From: an uncultured Anaerolineales bacterium
GTDB taxonomy: Bacteria > Chloroflexota > Anaerolineae > Anaerolineales > Villigracilaceae
Length of the DNA stretch: 61,675 bases
Reading direction: 5' to 3'
NCBI GenBank assembly: GCA_903884265.1
Contig: CAISEG010000027.1
Span: 1-61,675 of the forward strand
The number at the start of each line of letters is the position of its first letter. Position 1 is the first letter of the stretch. This document shows, in pieces, positions 8,347 through 17,439 of this stretch. The notes under the pieces were generated by a model that was given only the letters and a program-made list of their open reading frames with translations, was not told where the DNA came from and did not search any database. Position numbers and translations under genes: made by a program.

Positions 8347-10482
8347 ATGATGCAAGTCGTTGTGGAAGCTGTAATCTCTCTTACTGCGGTCATAGTTGGC
8401 GGATTGCTTATTTCCTTTCGCCGTCAAAGGGGAATTGGCTATGCCAGCACCATTGCTTTTGCAATTTGCCTCGGCTTGGATGCAATTTCCTTGTTCGCCA
8501 TCTCCCAAGTTAATAATCAACAATTTACCTTCGCATTGAAGATCATAACAAACCTTGTAATTGGTTATTCACCTGCGTTTGTTTTTATCTATATTTTAGG
8601 TTACATCATCCAAAGTCAACGTTTATCTTATCGAATACTACTTGTTTTGGTATTTATCCCTGCTTTTTTACTGGTCTTGTTTACCGTGCAGTCGGTCCCG
8701 GGCTTCCTGTTTTCAGGATTGGAATCCCAGAATATCATAGTGATGTCCTCATTGGATTTATGGGGATGGTTGATGTTGGTTTATTCCATCGGTATCCTGG
8801 TTGCATCTATAATCCTGACCATTACTACCTCCAGCAATGTACTTAAGCCACTCAAGGCAGGGCCGCAAATCGCCCTGAACAGCGCAATTCTTGCCAGCAT
8901 TGTCCTGGATAGTGTAAGTTTCACCAAACTCGGGCCGCTGACCATTGATCATTATCTGATCCTGGTAGGTCTTATCTTGATTGGGGGAGCGCTTCTTTAT
9001 TCCAATCTTAGAATCCCCCAAACGAACTTGATCACTAGGGATGAATTGTTTGATAGCATTAACGATGGCATCATTATCTTAAATAATGAAGATGTAATCT
9101 TAGACTTGAATCATGCCGCGGAGCTATTGATCGGCATTCCAACCCATCTGGCGTATGGGAATTCTGTCGAACAAATATTGACAAATTGGAATAGTATCTC
9201 GGGGCCCAATAATGCCAAGGAAACAGAGTTCAGAGGAAGTATAAATTTAAACAATCAATGGCGCCATATCAGTGTCAGAATTAATAAATTGGATGGTGAT
9301 AGGGGAAAAGTTATATTCCTGAGGGACATAACCGATCGAAAAGATACAACTGAATTTCGCCAACGCGCCCGGGAAGAAATGTTCAACCTCCTCAGGTCAT
9401 TTTTCACGTCAGCAAATACTTCTCAAAGCTCCAATGATTTCTTTAGAGATGTGCTTTTCCAAATTGCATATACTTTCCATGCAGAAAGCGGAGCCATTTG
9501 TTTGGTTGATTCCCTTCCAAATTCCAAGAAGTATAAATTCTCCATTATGGCAAAACATGGTGAACTGATGGAGGATAAAACTGCTTTACCAAATCTGCAG
9601 GAAGCATTGGTTGCATCCAAGTGGATCCTGGGGAATAAAGAACCTCTACTTATTTCTGATGCATCTCAGAACCCGCAGTTTGCTAAAGTGTCCCAACAAT
9701 TAGGGGATAACGCGGTTACCGTTTTCCCTATGGTATATAACCAACAACTAATGGGTGTGCTGATTCTTGCGCGAACAGAAGCAACCGGGTTCATCGCAGA
9801 TGAGATTGTCCGTTTGGGCGTTGTCACTGAAGAGCTGGCATCCTTTATATATTCCGATCGTAAGAGAAAATCCGATATTGCTCTGGCTGAGCGTCACCGC
9901 CTTGCCCAGGACCTGCACGATTCAATCACCCAGAAGTTATACGGTCTGGTAACATTGACAGAAGCTGTCAAGTTGGGATTAGAATCAGGAGCACCATTAA
10001 ACGAAAACAACATGGTGGAAAGAATTAGTGAAAATGCCCGTCAAGCTCTCAGAGAAATGCGCTTATTTCTTTTCGAGCTTGAACCAGTGGATATAGATAG
10101 AGATGGTTTGGTATCAACGATCCAACAACGTTTAGCTTCGGTAGAAGGTCGCTCTGGGATCCAGGCCCGGATGGTAACAGAAGGAGAGATTTTATTATCA
10201 ACCGATAAGGAAACAGAAGTCTACTATATCGTGGAAGAAGCCCTAAACAACATTCTCAAACACGCTAATGCAAAATCAGTGCTAGTGAAAATGAAGCCTC
10301 GGAAGGAATCAATATTTCTTGAGATCGTTGATGATGGAGTTGGTTTTGAACCTGATAATGTCAAGATTGGCGGTAAAGGTTTAAGAAATATAAAAGAGCG
10401 AGCTAAACGAATTAAAGGCAAACTCAAAATAGTTTCTTCTCCTAAGCAAGGGACTAAAATCACCTTGGTGATTCCACAATAA
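8347..10482 (+). CDS. Membrane histidine kinase: 7TM-type N-terminus, PAS, GAF, HisKA_3/HATPase
   Basis: Hydrophobic N-terminal third; LAERHRLAQDLHDSITQKLYGLVTL; VYYIVEEALNNILKHANAKSV; DDGVGFEPDN; GGKGLRNIKERA. Confidence 0.9.
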   Translation: MMQVVVEAVISLTAVIVGGLLISFRRQRGIGYASTIAFAICLGLDAISLFAISQVNNQQFTFALKIITNLVIGYSPAFVFIYILGYIIQSQRLSYRILLVLVFIPAFLLVLFTVQSVPGFLFSGLESQNIIVMSSLDLWGWLMLVYSIGILVASIILTITTSSNVLKPLKAGPQIALNSAILASIVLDSVSFTKLGPLTIDHYLILVGLILIGGALLYSNLRIPQTNLITRDELFDSINDGIIILNNEDVILDLNHAAELLIGIPTHLAYGNSVEQILTNWNSISGPNNAKETEFRGSINLNNQWRHISVRINKLDGDRGKVIFLRDITDRKDTTEFRQRAREEMFNLLRSFFTSANTSQSSNDFFRDVLFQIAYTFHAESGAICLVDSLPNSKKYKFSIMAKHGELMEDKTALPNLQEALVASKWILGNKEPLLISDASQNPQFAKVSQQLGDNAVTVFPMVYNQQLMGVLILARTEATGFIADEIVRLGVVTEELASFIYSDRKRKSDIALAERHRLAQDLHDSITQKLYGLVTLTEAVKLGLESGAPLNENNMVERISENARQALREMRLFLFELEPVDIDRDGLVSTIQQRLASVEGRSGIQARMVTEGEILLSTDKETEVYYIVEEALNNILKHANAKSVLVKMKPRKESIFLEIVDDGVGFEPDNVKIGGKGLRNIKERAKRIKGKLKIVSSPKQGTKITLVIPQ

Positions 10483-10503
10483 TCGATACAAGGAAGGACA
10501 TCC

Positions 10504-11145
10504 ATGAAAAAAATCCGTGTTCTTATCGTCGAAGATCAGGCAGTTGTAAGAGAAGGCTTGGCAGCCATTTTTTCCTACCAGTCCGATATCGAAGTCGTCG
10601 GACAGGCAAAAGATGGGATTGAAGCTGTCGAAATGTTGAACGAAACCAAGCCAGATGTTATCCTGCTTGACCTTGTTATGCCGAGACAGGATGGCCTAAC
10701 AACAATTCCAATCCTAAAAGAGAAGCGACCGGAAGCGCATATCCTGGTGCTGACGAGTTTTGCTGATAATGATCGCGTTTACCAGGCGATCAAATCTGGC
10801 GCGCAAGGGTATATGTTGAAAGACGCCACGCACACTCAATTATTACAGGGGATCCGCGATGTTGCCCAGGGTCAGGCAACTTTGTATCCTTCGATTGCCA
10901 TGCGTGTAATTCGAGAGTTGAATGACCCTACGGATCTAACGTTGACGACCGAACCTCTAACCCCACGTGAACTCGAGACATTGCGCCTGATATCGAGTGG
11001 TCTGAGCAATCAGGAAATCGGCCAAAAACTATTTGTGCAAGAATCCACGGTCGCAAAATATGTCAGCAATATTCTTGATAAGCTCCATTTAGCCAACCGG
11101 ACCCAGGCTGCCCTGTATGCTGTCCGTAAAGGGATAACCGAGTAG
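10504..11145 (+). CDS. NarL/LuxR-family response regulator
   Basis: Receiver KIRVLIVEDQAVVREGL...PDVILLDLVMPRQDG; LuxR HTH LTPRELETLRLISSGLSNQEIGQKLFVQESTVAKYVSNILDKL. Confidence 0.94.
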   Translation: MKKIRVLIVEDQAVVREGLAAIFSYQSDIEVVGQAKDGIEAVEMLNETKPDVILLDLVMPRQDGLTTIPILKEKRPEAHILVLTSFADNDRVYQAIKSGAQGYMLKDATHTQLLQGIRDVAQGQATLYPSIAMRVIRELNDPTDLTLTTEPLTPRELETLRLISSGLSNQEIGQKLFVQESTVAKYVSNILDKLHLANRTQAALYAVRKGITE

Positions 11146-11170
11146 AAAGAACCTCTGGCAATTCTCATAT

Positions 11171-11200
11171 AAGAGCCCCGCATAACCATGCGGGGCTCTT
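11171..11200 (+). terminator. Rho-independent terminator
   Basis: AAGAGCCCCGCAT-AACC-ATGCGGGGCTCTT, perfect 13-bp stem, followed by ATGTTTTT. Confidence 0.85.
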
Positions 11201-11496
11201 ATGTTTTTAAGAATGGAACTCCCTCATAGTTTCCACAAGCGAACGATCCGTTTTCCCACGGGGGAGGAGTATCGCAAAAACATGATGATTCCATGTAACA
11301 ATTACTTCCCAATTCTTACTCTTATATAGTCCAGAGAAATAACGGGTTTCTGCGGTTCCAAATTTATAAGGAAAGCGAGAAAATAAGCTTGTTCCATTAG
11401 AAAACCTGCTCCTTAATAAAGACCGCCAACCAGCTACCATACCAACCTCGGCGGAATGAATTTTGACAAGAGAAACTTTTTGGGACAAAAAGGAAA

Positions 11497-11937
11497 ATGA
11501 TGCTCTTCGGAAATTACACCCTACGGCTAAGTGGAAAAAACCAACTCGCCCTGCCATCGAATTATCGAGAGGCGATCAGCAATACCGCCTATATCACTCA
11601 AGGGTTTGATCGGAACCTTTTCCTTTTGTCTAAACAGGCCTTTAATGCCATTTATTCACATGTAAAAGCGACCAGCATTTCTGACCCCTTGGCCCGCCTT
11701 CTGAGCAGATTATTCCTGGGAAGCGCCGTAGAGGTAGCAATTGAAGACTCTGGGCAGATCGAACTTCCATCAAGCTTATGTGAGTATGCCGGGTTGGGCG
11801 AGGAAATCATTATCGTCGGGCAAGGCGAGTATTTAGAAATTTGGTCCCCGACCCTTTGGCAAAAACAAATGGACAGCCTGAATGATTTTGAAACGAATAC
11901 CCATCGTTTTGAAAAATTCCATGTTTCTCTTACTTGA
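11497..11937 (+). CDS. MraZ-like (SpoVT/AbrB fold) protein, orphan
   Basis: FGNYTLRLSGKNQLALPSNYREAI...ITQGFDRNLFLLSKQAF; LLSRLFLGSAVEVAIEDSGQIELPSSLCEYAGLGEEIIIVGQGEYLEIWSPTLWQ. Confidence 0.85.
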   Translation: MMLFGNYTLRLSGKNQLALPSNYREAISNTAYITQGFDRNLFLLSKQAFNAIYSHVKATSISDPLARLLSRLFLGSAVEVAIEDSGQIELPSSLCEYAGLGEEIIIVGQGEYLEIWSPTLWQKQMDSLNDFETNTHRFEKFHVSLT

Positions 11938-11990
11938 TCTCCTTCATAGTAAACTGAAATTCACCAGTAAAGAAATCCTGGAGAGCTGAT

Positions 11991-13454
11991 ATGACAATTC
12001 TTGGCATTGATATTTCAAAATGGGATGGCAATTGGGATGCTGCCAAAGCAAAACAGGCAGGCGCAACATTTGCTTTCATAAAAGCATCCCAAGCCACTTT
12101 TACTGATCCGGAATTCCGAGCGAACTGGCAGAAGGCCAAAGACGCTGGATTACTACGGGGAGCATACCATTATCTGGATTACACCAAGCCCGGCATTGAC
12201 CAGGCGAATTACTTTGCTGATCTTTTGAAAGATGATCCAGGGGAACTTCCTCCGGTAATTGATTATGAACTACGACGGACGGATAATAATCCGTCGGCTG
12301 CGATTGGATTTCTGCGCGATTGCTTGGACCAATTAACCAAGCGATCGGAGTTATTTGCAGATGCCACGATCAAACGACCTATATTGTACACTGGGCCTGG
12401 TTTTTGGGTCGAATATGGCGACCAGACCAAACGAGATTATTGGATTCAATTTCCCCTTTGGAATGCCCATTGGATAACATCCAGCGCCCCCATTATTCCA
12501 CCTCCATGGACCACCTGGCAATTCTGGCAGTTTACATCAAAGGGCCCGGGTGAAGCGTTTGGTTCTGAGAGCTTGACGATGGATATGAACCGGTTTAACG
12601 GAACGCTGAATGAGCTGATGGAATTTGCCGGGACCAGGATTCCGGTCGTAAACGTTAATGAGTTGTATGGGTCGTTAGAAGAAAAAGTTACCAACCTAGA
12701 AGGAATGGTTGCCTCAATAAATCAGACCGGAAATGCTTCGGCATCCAGTATATCCAGCCGTGTTGACGACCTGGAAGGGCAAATTTCGAATCTTAGCGGT
12801 TCGATAACTACGCTATCCACTTCTTTCACTCAGCAACTTGCCGCAGTTGAGCAGAAAATTGGTGATCTTGCATCTTCCATCTCGAACCCACCTGCACCGG
12901 CTGATCCTCCTTCGGAATCACCTGCCCAAATCAGTACACTTCCAGACCCTTCTTTACAAGCTAGTACCCCTTCAGACGTGCCAGTACTGGACAGTACCCT
13001 TCCAGATACGCATGTTCCAACCAATTCGACTTCTGCAAGTGATATTTACGCAATTTGCATCACCAGTGCTCTAAATGTACGCAAAGGTCCTGGCGCATCA
13101 TATCCAATGGTGGCGGGATTGCGATACGGGCAACGTGTGAAGGTCATTCAACGCCAGGATGGTTGGGCACAATTCGAGAATCCTGCTGGATGGAGTAGTG
13201 AGGCGTATCTTTCAATTGAACAATCCACAAGTCCTGATCCGATAGAAAGCCTCCCAGCGATAAATTCTCCTGAAAGCTATGGGATTTGTAATACAAGCGG
13301 GCTGAATGTGCGTGGCGGGCCTGGTGTCACATATCCAATTGCTGGAGGCCTGACGTATGGTCAACGGATCAAAATTCTCAGCCATCAAAACGGGTGGGCG
13401 CGAGTCGAGACTCCGTCCGGTTGGTGCAATGAGAGCTATTTAAGCTTCGCATAA
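11991..13454 (+). CDS. GH25 lysozyme-like glycoside hydrolase, coiled coil, low-complexity linker, two SH3b domains
   Basis: ILGIDISKWDGNWDAAKAKQAGATFAFIKASQ...LPPVIDYE; SH3 repeats SALNVRKGPGASYPMVAGLRYGQRVKVIQ and SGLNVRGGPGVTYPIAGGLTYGQRIKIL. Confidence 0.92.
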   Translation: MTILGIDISKWDGNWDAAKAKQAGATFAFIKASQATFTDPEFRANWQKAKDAGLLRGAYHYLDYTKPGIDQANYFADLLKDDPGELPPVIDYELRRTDNNPSAAIGFLRDCLDQLTKRSELFADATIKRPILYTGPGFWVEYGDQTKRDYWIQFPLWNAHWITSSAPIIPPPWTTWQFWQFTSKGPGEAFGSESLTMDMNRFNGTLNELMEFAGTRIPVVNVNELYGSLEEKVTNLEGMVASINQTGNASASSISSRVDDLEGQISNLSGSITTLSTSFTQQLAAVEQKIGDLASSISNPPAPADPPSESPAQISTLPDPSLQASTPSDVPVLDSTLPDTHVPTNSTSASDIYAICITSALNVRKGPGASYPMVAGLRYGQRVKVIQRQDGWAQFENPAGWSSEAYLSIEQSTSPDPIESLPAINSPESYGICNTSGLNVRGGPGVTYPIAGGLTYGQRIKILSHQNGWARVETPSGWCNESYLSFA

Positions 13455-13534
13455 GATCTTCCATCTACAACTCTTTTTAGCGGCGTTTTGTCCACCTACT
13501 GCTTCATACTCTATAATAAAAGCCGAGAATTGCA

Positions 13535-14797
13535 ATGACCAACTACGAATATATAAAAGCAAAAGATTTCGATCGGGCTTGGTTAAATTTCGAACTAGAC
13601 CTTCCCCTGGCACCTGGGAAAAATGGCCAACCTAATCCATTTTATATCTCCCGGCCGGGTAATCCAATTCATGAACTGACTGATGCGATCCTGGCACCAT
13701 TCTTCCGGCCGCCGAAATTCTTTTTTTCCGGTCATCGCGGTTGTGGAAAGAGTACAGAACTCCTGCATATCCTGTCACATCCTGAGATTCAGAAGAAATT
13801 TTGGCCGATCAACTTTAGTATTCGGGATGAGACAGACATAGTTGACCTCGATTTCCACGATGTTCTACTGGCTATTGGTAGCCAAATGTACAGGAATTAC
13901 AGAAAAAATGGTGGCGAGATTCCAGAACAGTTATTGAAACAATTAAATAGTTGGAAAGGAAAGGTTGAACAGGAAGTTAAAACTGTCTTATCGGGTCAGT
14001 CTTCTTATGAGTACAGTGGATCTTTGGATGCTTTTTTCTTAAATGCCGGCATGAAAATGAAACTGGAGCCTAAAACACGCATTGAATTACGGCAGGTTTT
14101 TGAAAAAGATATAACCGGTTTGATAGACGTCATAAACATGATTGCCGCAGCAATTTATGCAAAAGAGAAGCGAATTCCGCTATTACTGATTGATGATATG
14201 GATAAACCCGATCTCAATAAAGCTACAGCCATATTTCATGATCGGCGTGAAATTATGATGCAGCCAAATTGTGCCATCGTTTACACAGTTTCGAGTGCTT
14301 TATTTTACAGCAAAGAATTTGATGCCATTCGAGACCAGGCGATTTTTTTGCCTAACATTAATTTGCATCCTTACAGAGAACCCGAAAGGCATATTATCGA
14401 AGGTTATGATGCCATGCGACGCTTCGCTTATGTGAGGATGGATCAATCCCTGATCGACGGACAAGCGTTAGAAGACGCAATTACATATAGCGGTGGGGTA
14501 TTCCGGGAAATGGCAAGAATTATGCGTTCCGCCATTGGTTGTGCCAGGCGGCGTAAAGCCACGAGGATAATTGTAGATGATATTGAATGGGCTGCAACTG
14601 AAATCCGTAACGAATACCGGCGCATTTTAGATAAAAACGATTTAGCCTACCTAAGAAAAATTTCTGAGCATAATCGTCTTGAATACAACGATCGCTTGAG
14701 GCCTCTCCTGCAATTACTTGCCATCCTTGAATATCGCGATAGCGAAAACTGGTGCGATATACATCCTGTTCTAAAGAGACTAATAAATGAGCAATGA
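13535..14797 (+). CDS. P-loop (AAA/STAND-like) ATPase
   Basis: Walker A FFSGHRGCGKSTELLHIL; Walker B-like RIPLLLIDDMDK; YTVSSALFYSKEFDAIRDQ. Confidence 0.85.
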   Translation: MTNYEYIKAKDFDRAWLNFELDLPLAPGKNGQPNPFYISRPGNPIHELTDAILAPFFRPPKFFFSGHRGCGKSTELLHILSHPEIQKKFWPINFSIRDETDIVDLDFHDVLLAIGSQMYRNYRKNGGEIPEQLLKQLNSWKGKVEQEVKTVLSGQSSYEYSGSLDAFFLNAGMKMKLEPKTRIELRQVFEKDITGLIDVINMIAAAIYAKEKRIPLLLIDDMDKPDLNKATAIFHDRREIMMQPNCAIVYTVSSALFYSKEFDAIRDQAIFLPNINLHPYREPERHIIEGYDAMRRFAYVRMDQSLIDGQALEDAITYSGGVFREMARIMRSAIGCARRRKATRIIVDDIEWAATEIRNEYRRILDKNDLAYLRKISEHNRLEYNDRLRPLLQLLAILEYRDSENWCDIHPVLKRLINEQ

Positions 14798-17426
14798 TTC
14801 TCTTCATTTGGAACAAGATTCAAGTCTCTCGTTCCAAGACCGAATAGATATTCTTTTTCACGAGATTGAATTGGCAGTGAAGTGGGATCGGCCATCCATC
14901 TTATTCGCTATTTACAAATCCGATTTCGTTCGCGACGAAGTAAATCAGCTTCTAAATGAAGAATTATTAAAAATAGGCCAGAAAACACATCCCATAAAAA
15001 CAAATGATATCGATCAATTTGATTTCCTTTCACAGATATCTCAAATACCAGATTTGTCGCAAACCGTTTTGCTTATTGATGGGTTTAATTGGGAGTGTGG
15101 GCCTGAAGGCGTGCGCATCTTTACAGAGTTTAATAAGAATCGGGAATACTTCATTGACAATAACATCCGCGCAATATTTTGGTTATATGAAAATGAGGTA
15201 TCAGATTTTGCAGCGAATGCAACCGAGTGCTGGATCCTTCGACATCGTGTGGTCGAATTTGTGGATGTTTCTCAACATGCCCAAGGTTTAGTTCAATCAA
15301 TAGAACCGCTTGGGCAAAGTGCGAACAATTTTCCTGCAGATGAATATTTGTCGAAAGGCCCTTCTGATGCGATATTGAATTTACCGGATAGCGAAAAAGA
15401 GAATGCATCCCACGCAAATGCGTTACTGCGCCTGGGAATCCTTTTTTGGAGGAAGGGGAATCATCAACGAGCTCTTAAGTACTTACAAGCTTCTACGAAA
15501 ATTTCCAATTTGCTCGCCAACCACTCTCTTCAGACCCAATGTCAAAACGCACTTGCCCTGGTTCAAACCGAGCAAGGAAATATCGATGATATTGTATCTG
15601 CCTACCAGCAAGCTATTTCCCTCTCACCAGAATCTGATTTCCTCTGGAACAATCTGGGACAAGTCCTTGCGAAAAACGAGAGGAATGAAGATGCAATCAA
15701 TGCCTTTAAGAAAGCTCTATTATGCTCCCCTCAAGACTTTCTGAGTTGGGAAGGTCTTGGTCATACTTATAATAAGCTTGGAGTCTATCAGAACGCCATC
15801 TCTGCATTTGAAAAAGCCCTTGAACTTGCCCCATCCTACGCATTTTCCTGGGCAGGGATTGGAAAAGCATACTTGGAATCTGGTCAGTTGGAAAATGCGA
15901 AGAGTGCCCTTTGCAAGGCTGTTGAATTGAACGCCCAAATCATTGATGCCTGGATAAATCTGGGCAAGTGTTTTATTCAACAAAAACGTGATCTCGAAGG
16001 TATTGCCGTATACCATCGGGCGATTGAATTCAATCCCCAGAATGCTGAAATATGGGATGAGTTGGGAAAGCTTCACCTGCAAAGGCAAAACTACACTGAA
16101 AGCATTTCAGCATTTCAAAAAGTGATTTCTCTAAACCCCCAAAGAGGCGAAGCATATATTGCAATGGCGCATGCTCTATTTCAAATAGGCGATTATGAAA
16201 CCTCTGCCTCGATCTATGAAAACAGTATTCCACTTTTTGACGATAACGAAATCCGCTCGGCGCTTTGGAATCGTTTGGGTGATACCTTCTTGCAAATGAA
16301 AGATTATGAAAATGCCATATCAGCCTACAAACAATCGGATCAACTTCTCAAGGAACTCAAGAAACCTGATGACAAAAACGCTGAATTGATCCATGATACG
16401 GATCCCACCAACGATCATGAAATGGAACAAGATATTCCCGGAAAAGAAAGAGGTGAAAACATGATAGAGGCCAACCAGATATTAGAATTTAAAACCGCGG
16501 CCGAGTGGAATGAGCACGGAAATACTCACCTAAGAGCAGGTGCATACAACGATGCCATCGTTGCCTATACTAAAGCAATTGAGTTAGCCCCCAATGCATG
16601 TTGGCCCTATATCCAGAACCTAGCTTATGTACATTACCAGAAAGGCAAGGCAAAGGGCAAACTTACTGCTGGGAAAATTGAGGACCCCGATATTTGGGAG
16701 GGAGAGGACGAGTCGGATTTGGTTTCCGTCTTTGGCTGTGAGGCCATTACAAATCCAGATCAGAGTAATGCCATTGAAGAACCGCGATCGGAAGAACTTC
16801 ACAAGAATTCGTCTATCGGCCAATTTCCAGTCAGTCAAGATATCGGAATGGTGAACCCGAGCATTCCTGATCCTGTTGGAAGCTGCCCGAATCGGAAAAA
16901 GGAAACCGTTTTAGAGCCGGAGGGAAAACTGTCCAAGTCAATCATAGGTGACGTCAATCCAAAAAAAGATGCTCCAGAAATGGCTGCGATCGGAATGAAG
17001 GTTTCATCCGCGAATTCTAAAACAACTATCCCCGTTGAAAATACCCCTCAAAACTCCATCGACTGGAACGAGTTGGGAAATTCGTACACCAGTTCCAAAA
17101 AATTCGACGAGGCAATGGCAGCTTATAAAAAGTCAATCGAGATGAATCCTAAATTTGGTCAGCCGTATAGCAATATGGGTTTTATTTGCTATCGCTTAAA
17201 AAAGTATGAATTTGCAGTTCTACTTTACAAGAAAAGCATAGATCTCCTGGACACCCAGGAAGACAAAGCCATTTCCTGGAACAGGCTGGGTGATACTTAT
17301 AGACGTTTAGGAGACTATGGGAATGCATTGGCTGCATATCAAAAATCAAGTGAAATGGCACCCGCAGTGAGTCCTGTAATGGCTCGTGCAAGGGCAACTT
17401 TGTTGGAGAATAGTGTTGCAGGTTAG
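14787..17426 (+). CDS. Large TPR protein with N-terminal STAND-partner-like domain
   Basis: N-terminus DRIDILFHEIELAVKWDRPSILFAIYKSD...NREYFIDNNIRAIFWLYENEVSDFAANATECWILRHRVVEFVD; then many TPRs (AISAFEKALELAPSYAFSWAGIGKAYLESGQ...); start overlaps the ATPase stop. Confidence 0.88.
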   Translation: MSNDSLHLEQDSSLSFQDRIDILFHEIELAVKWDRPSILFAIYKSDFVRDEVNQLLNEELLKIGQKTHPIKTNDIDQFDFLSQISQIPDLSQTVLLIDGFNWECGPEGVRIFTEFNKNREYFIDNNIRAIFWLYENEVSDFAANATECWILRHRVVEFVDVSQHAQGLVQSIEPLGQSANNFPADEYLSKGPSDAILNLPDSEKENASHANALLRLGILFWRKGNHQRALKYLQASTKISNLLANHSLQTQCQNALALVQTEQGNIDDIVSAYQQAISLSPESDFLWNNLGQVLAKNERNEDAINAFKKALLCSPQDFLSWEGLGHTYNKLGVYQNAISAFEKALELAPSYAFSWAGIGKAYLESGQLENAKSALCKAVELNAQIIDAWINLGKCFIQQKRDLEGIAVYHRAIEFNPQNAEIWDELGKLHLQRQNYTESISAFQKVISLNPQRGEAYIAMAHALFQIGDYETSASIYENSIPLFDDNEIRSALWNRLGDTFLQMKDYENAISAYKQSDQLLKELKKPDDKNAELIHDTDPTNDHEMEQDIPGKERGENMIEANQILEFKTAAEWNEHGNTHLRAGAYNDAIVAYTKAIELAPNACWPYIQNLAYVHYQKGKAKGKLTAGKIEDPDIWEGEDESDLVSVFGCEAITNPDQSNAIEEPRSEELHKNSSIGQFPVSQDIGMVNPSIPDPVGSCPNRKKETVLEPEGKLSKSIIGDVNPKKDAPEMAAIGMKVSSANSKTTIPVENTPQNSIDWNELGNSYTSSKKFDEAMAAYKKSIEMNPKFGQPYSNMGFICYRLKKYEFAVLLYKKSIDLLDTQEDKAISWNRLGDTYRRLGDYGNALAAYQKSSEMAPAVSPVMARARATLLENSVAG

Positions 17427-17439
17427 ATTTGAGGCCAAA

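Noticed and set aside
8059-8523. 154-aa minus-strand ORF
   Set aside because: Overlaps two supported plus-strand genes; no protein-like features.
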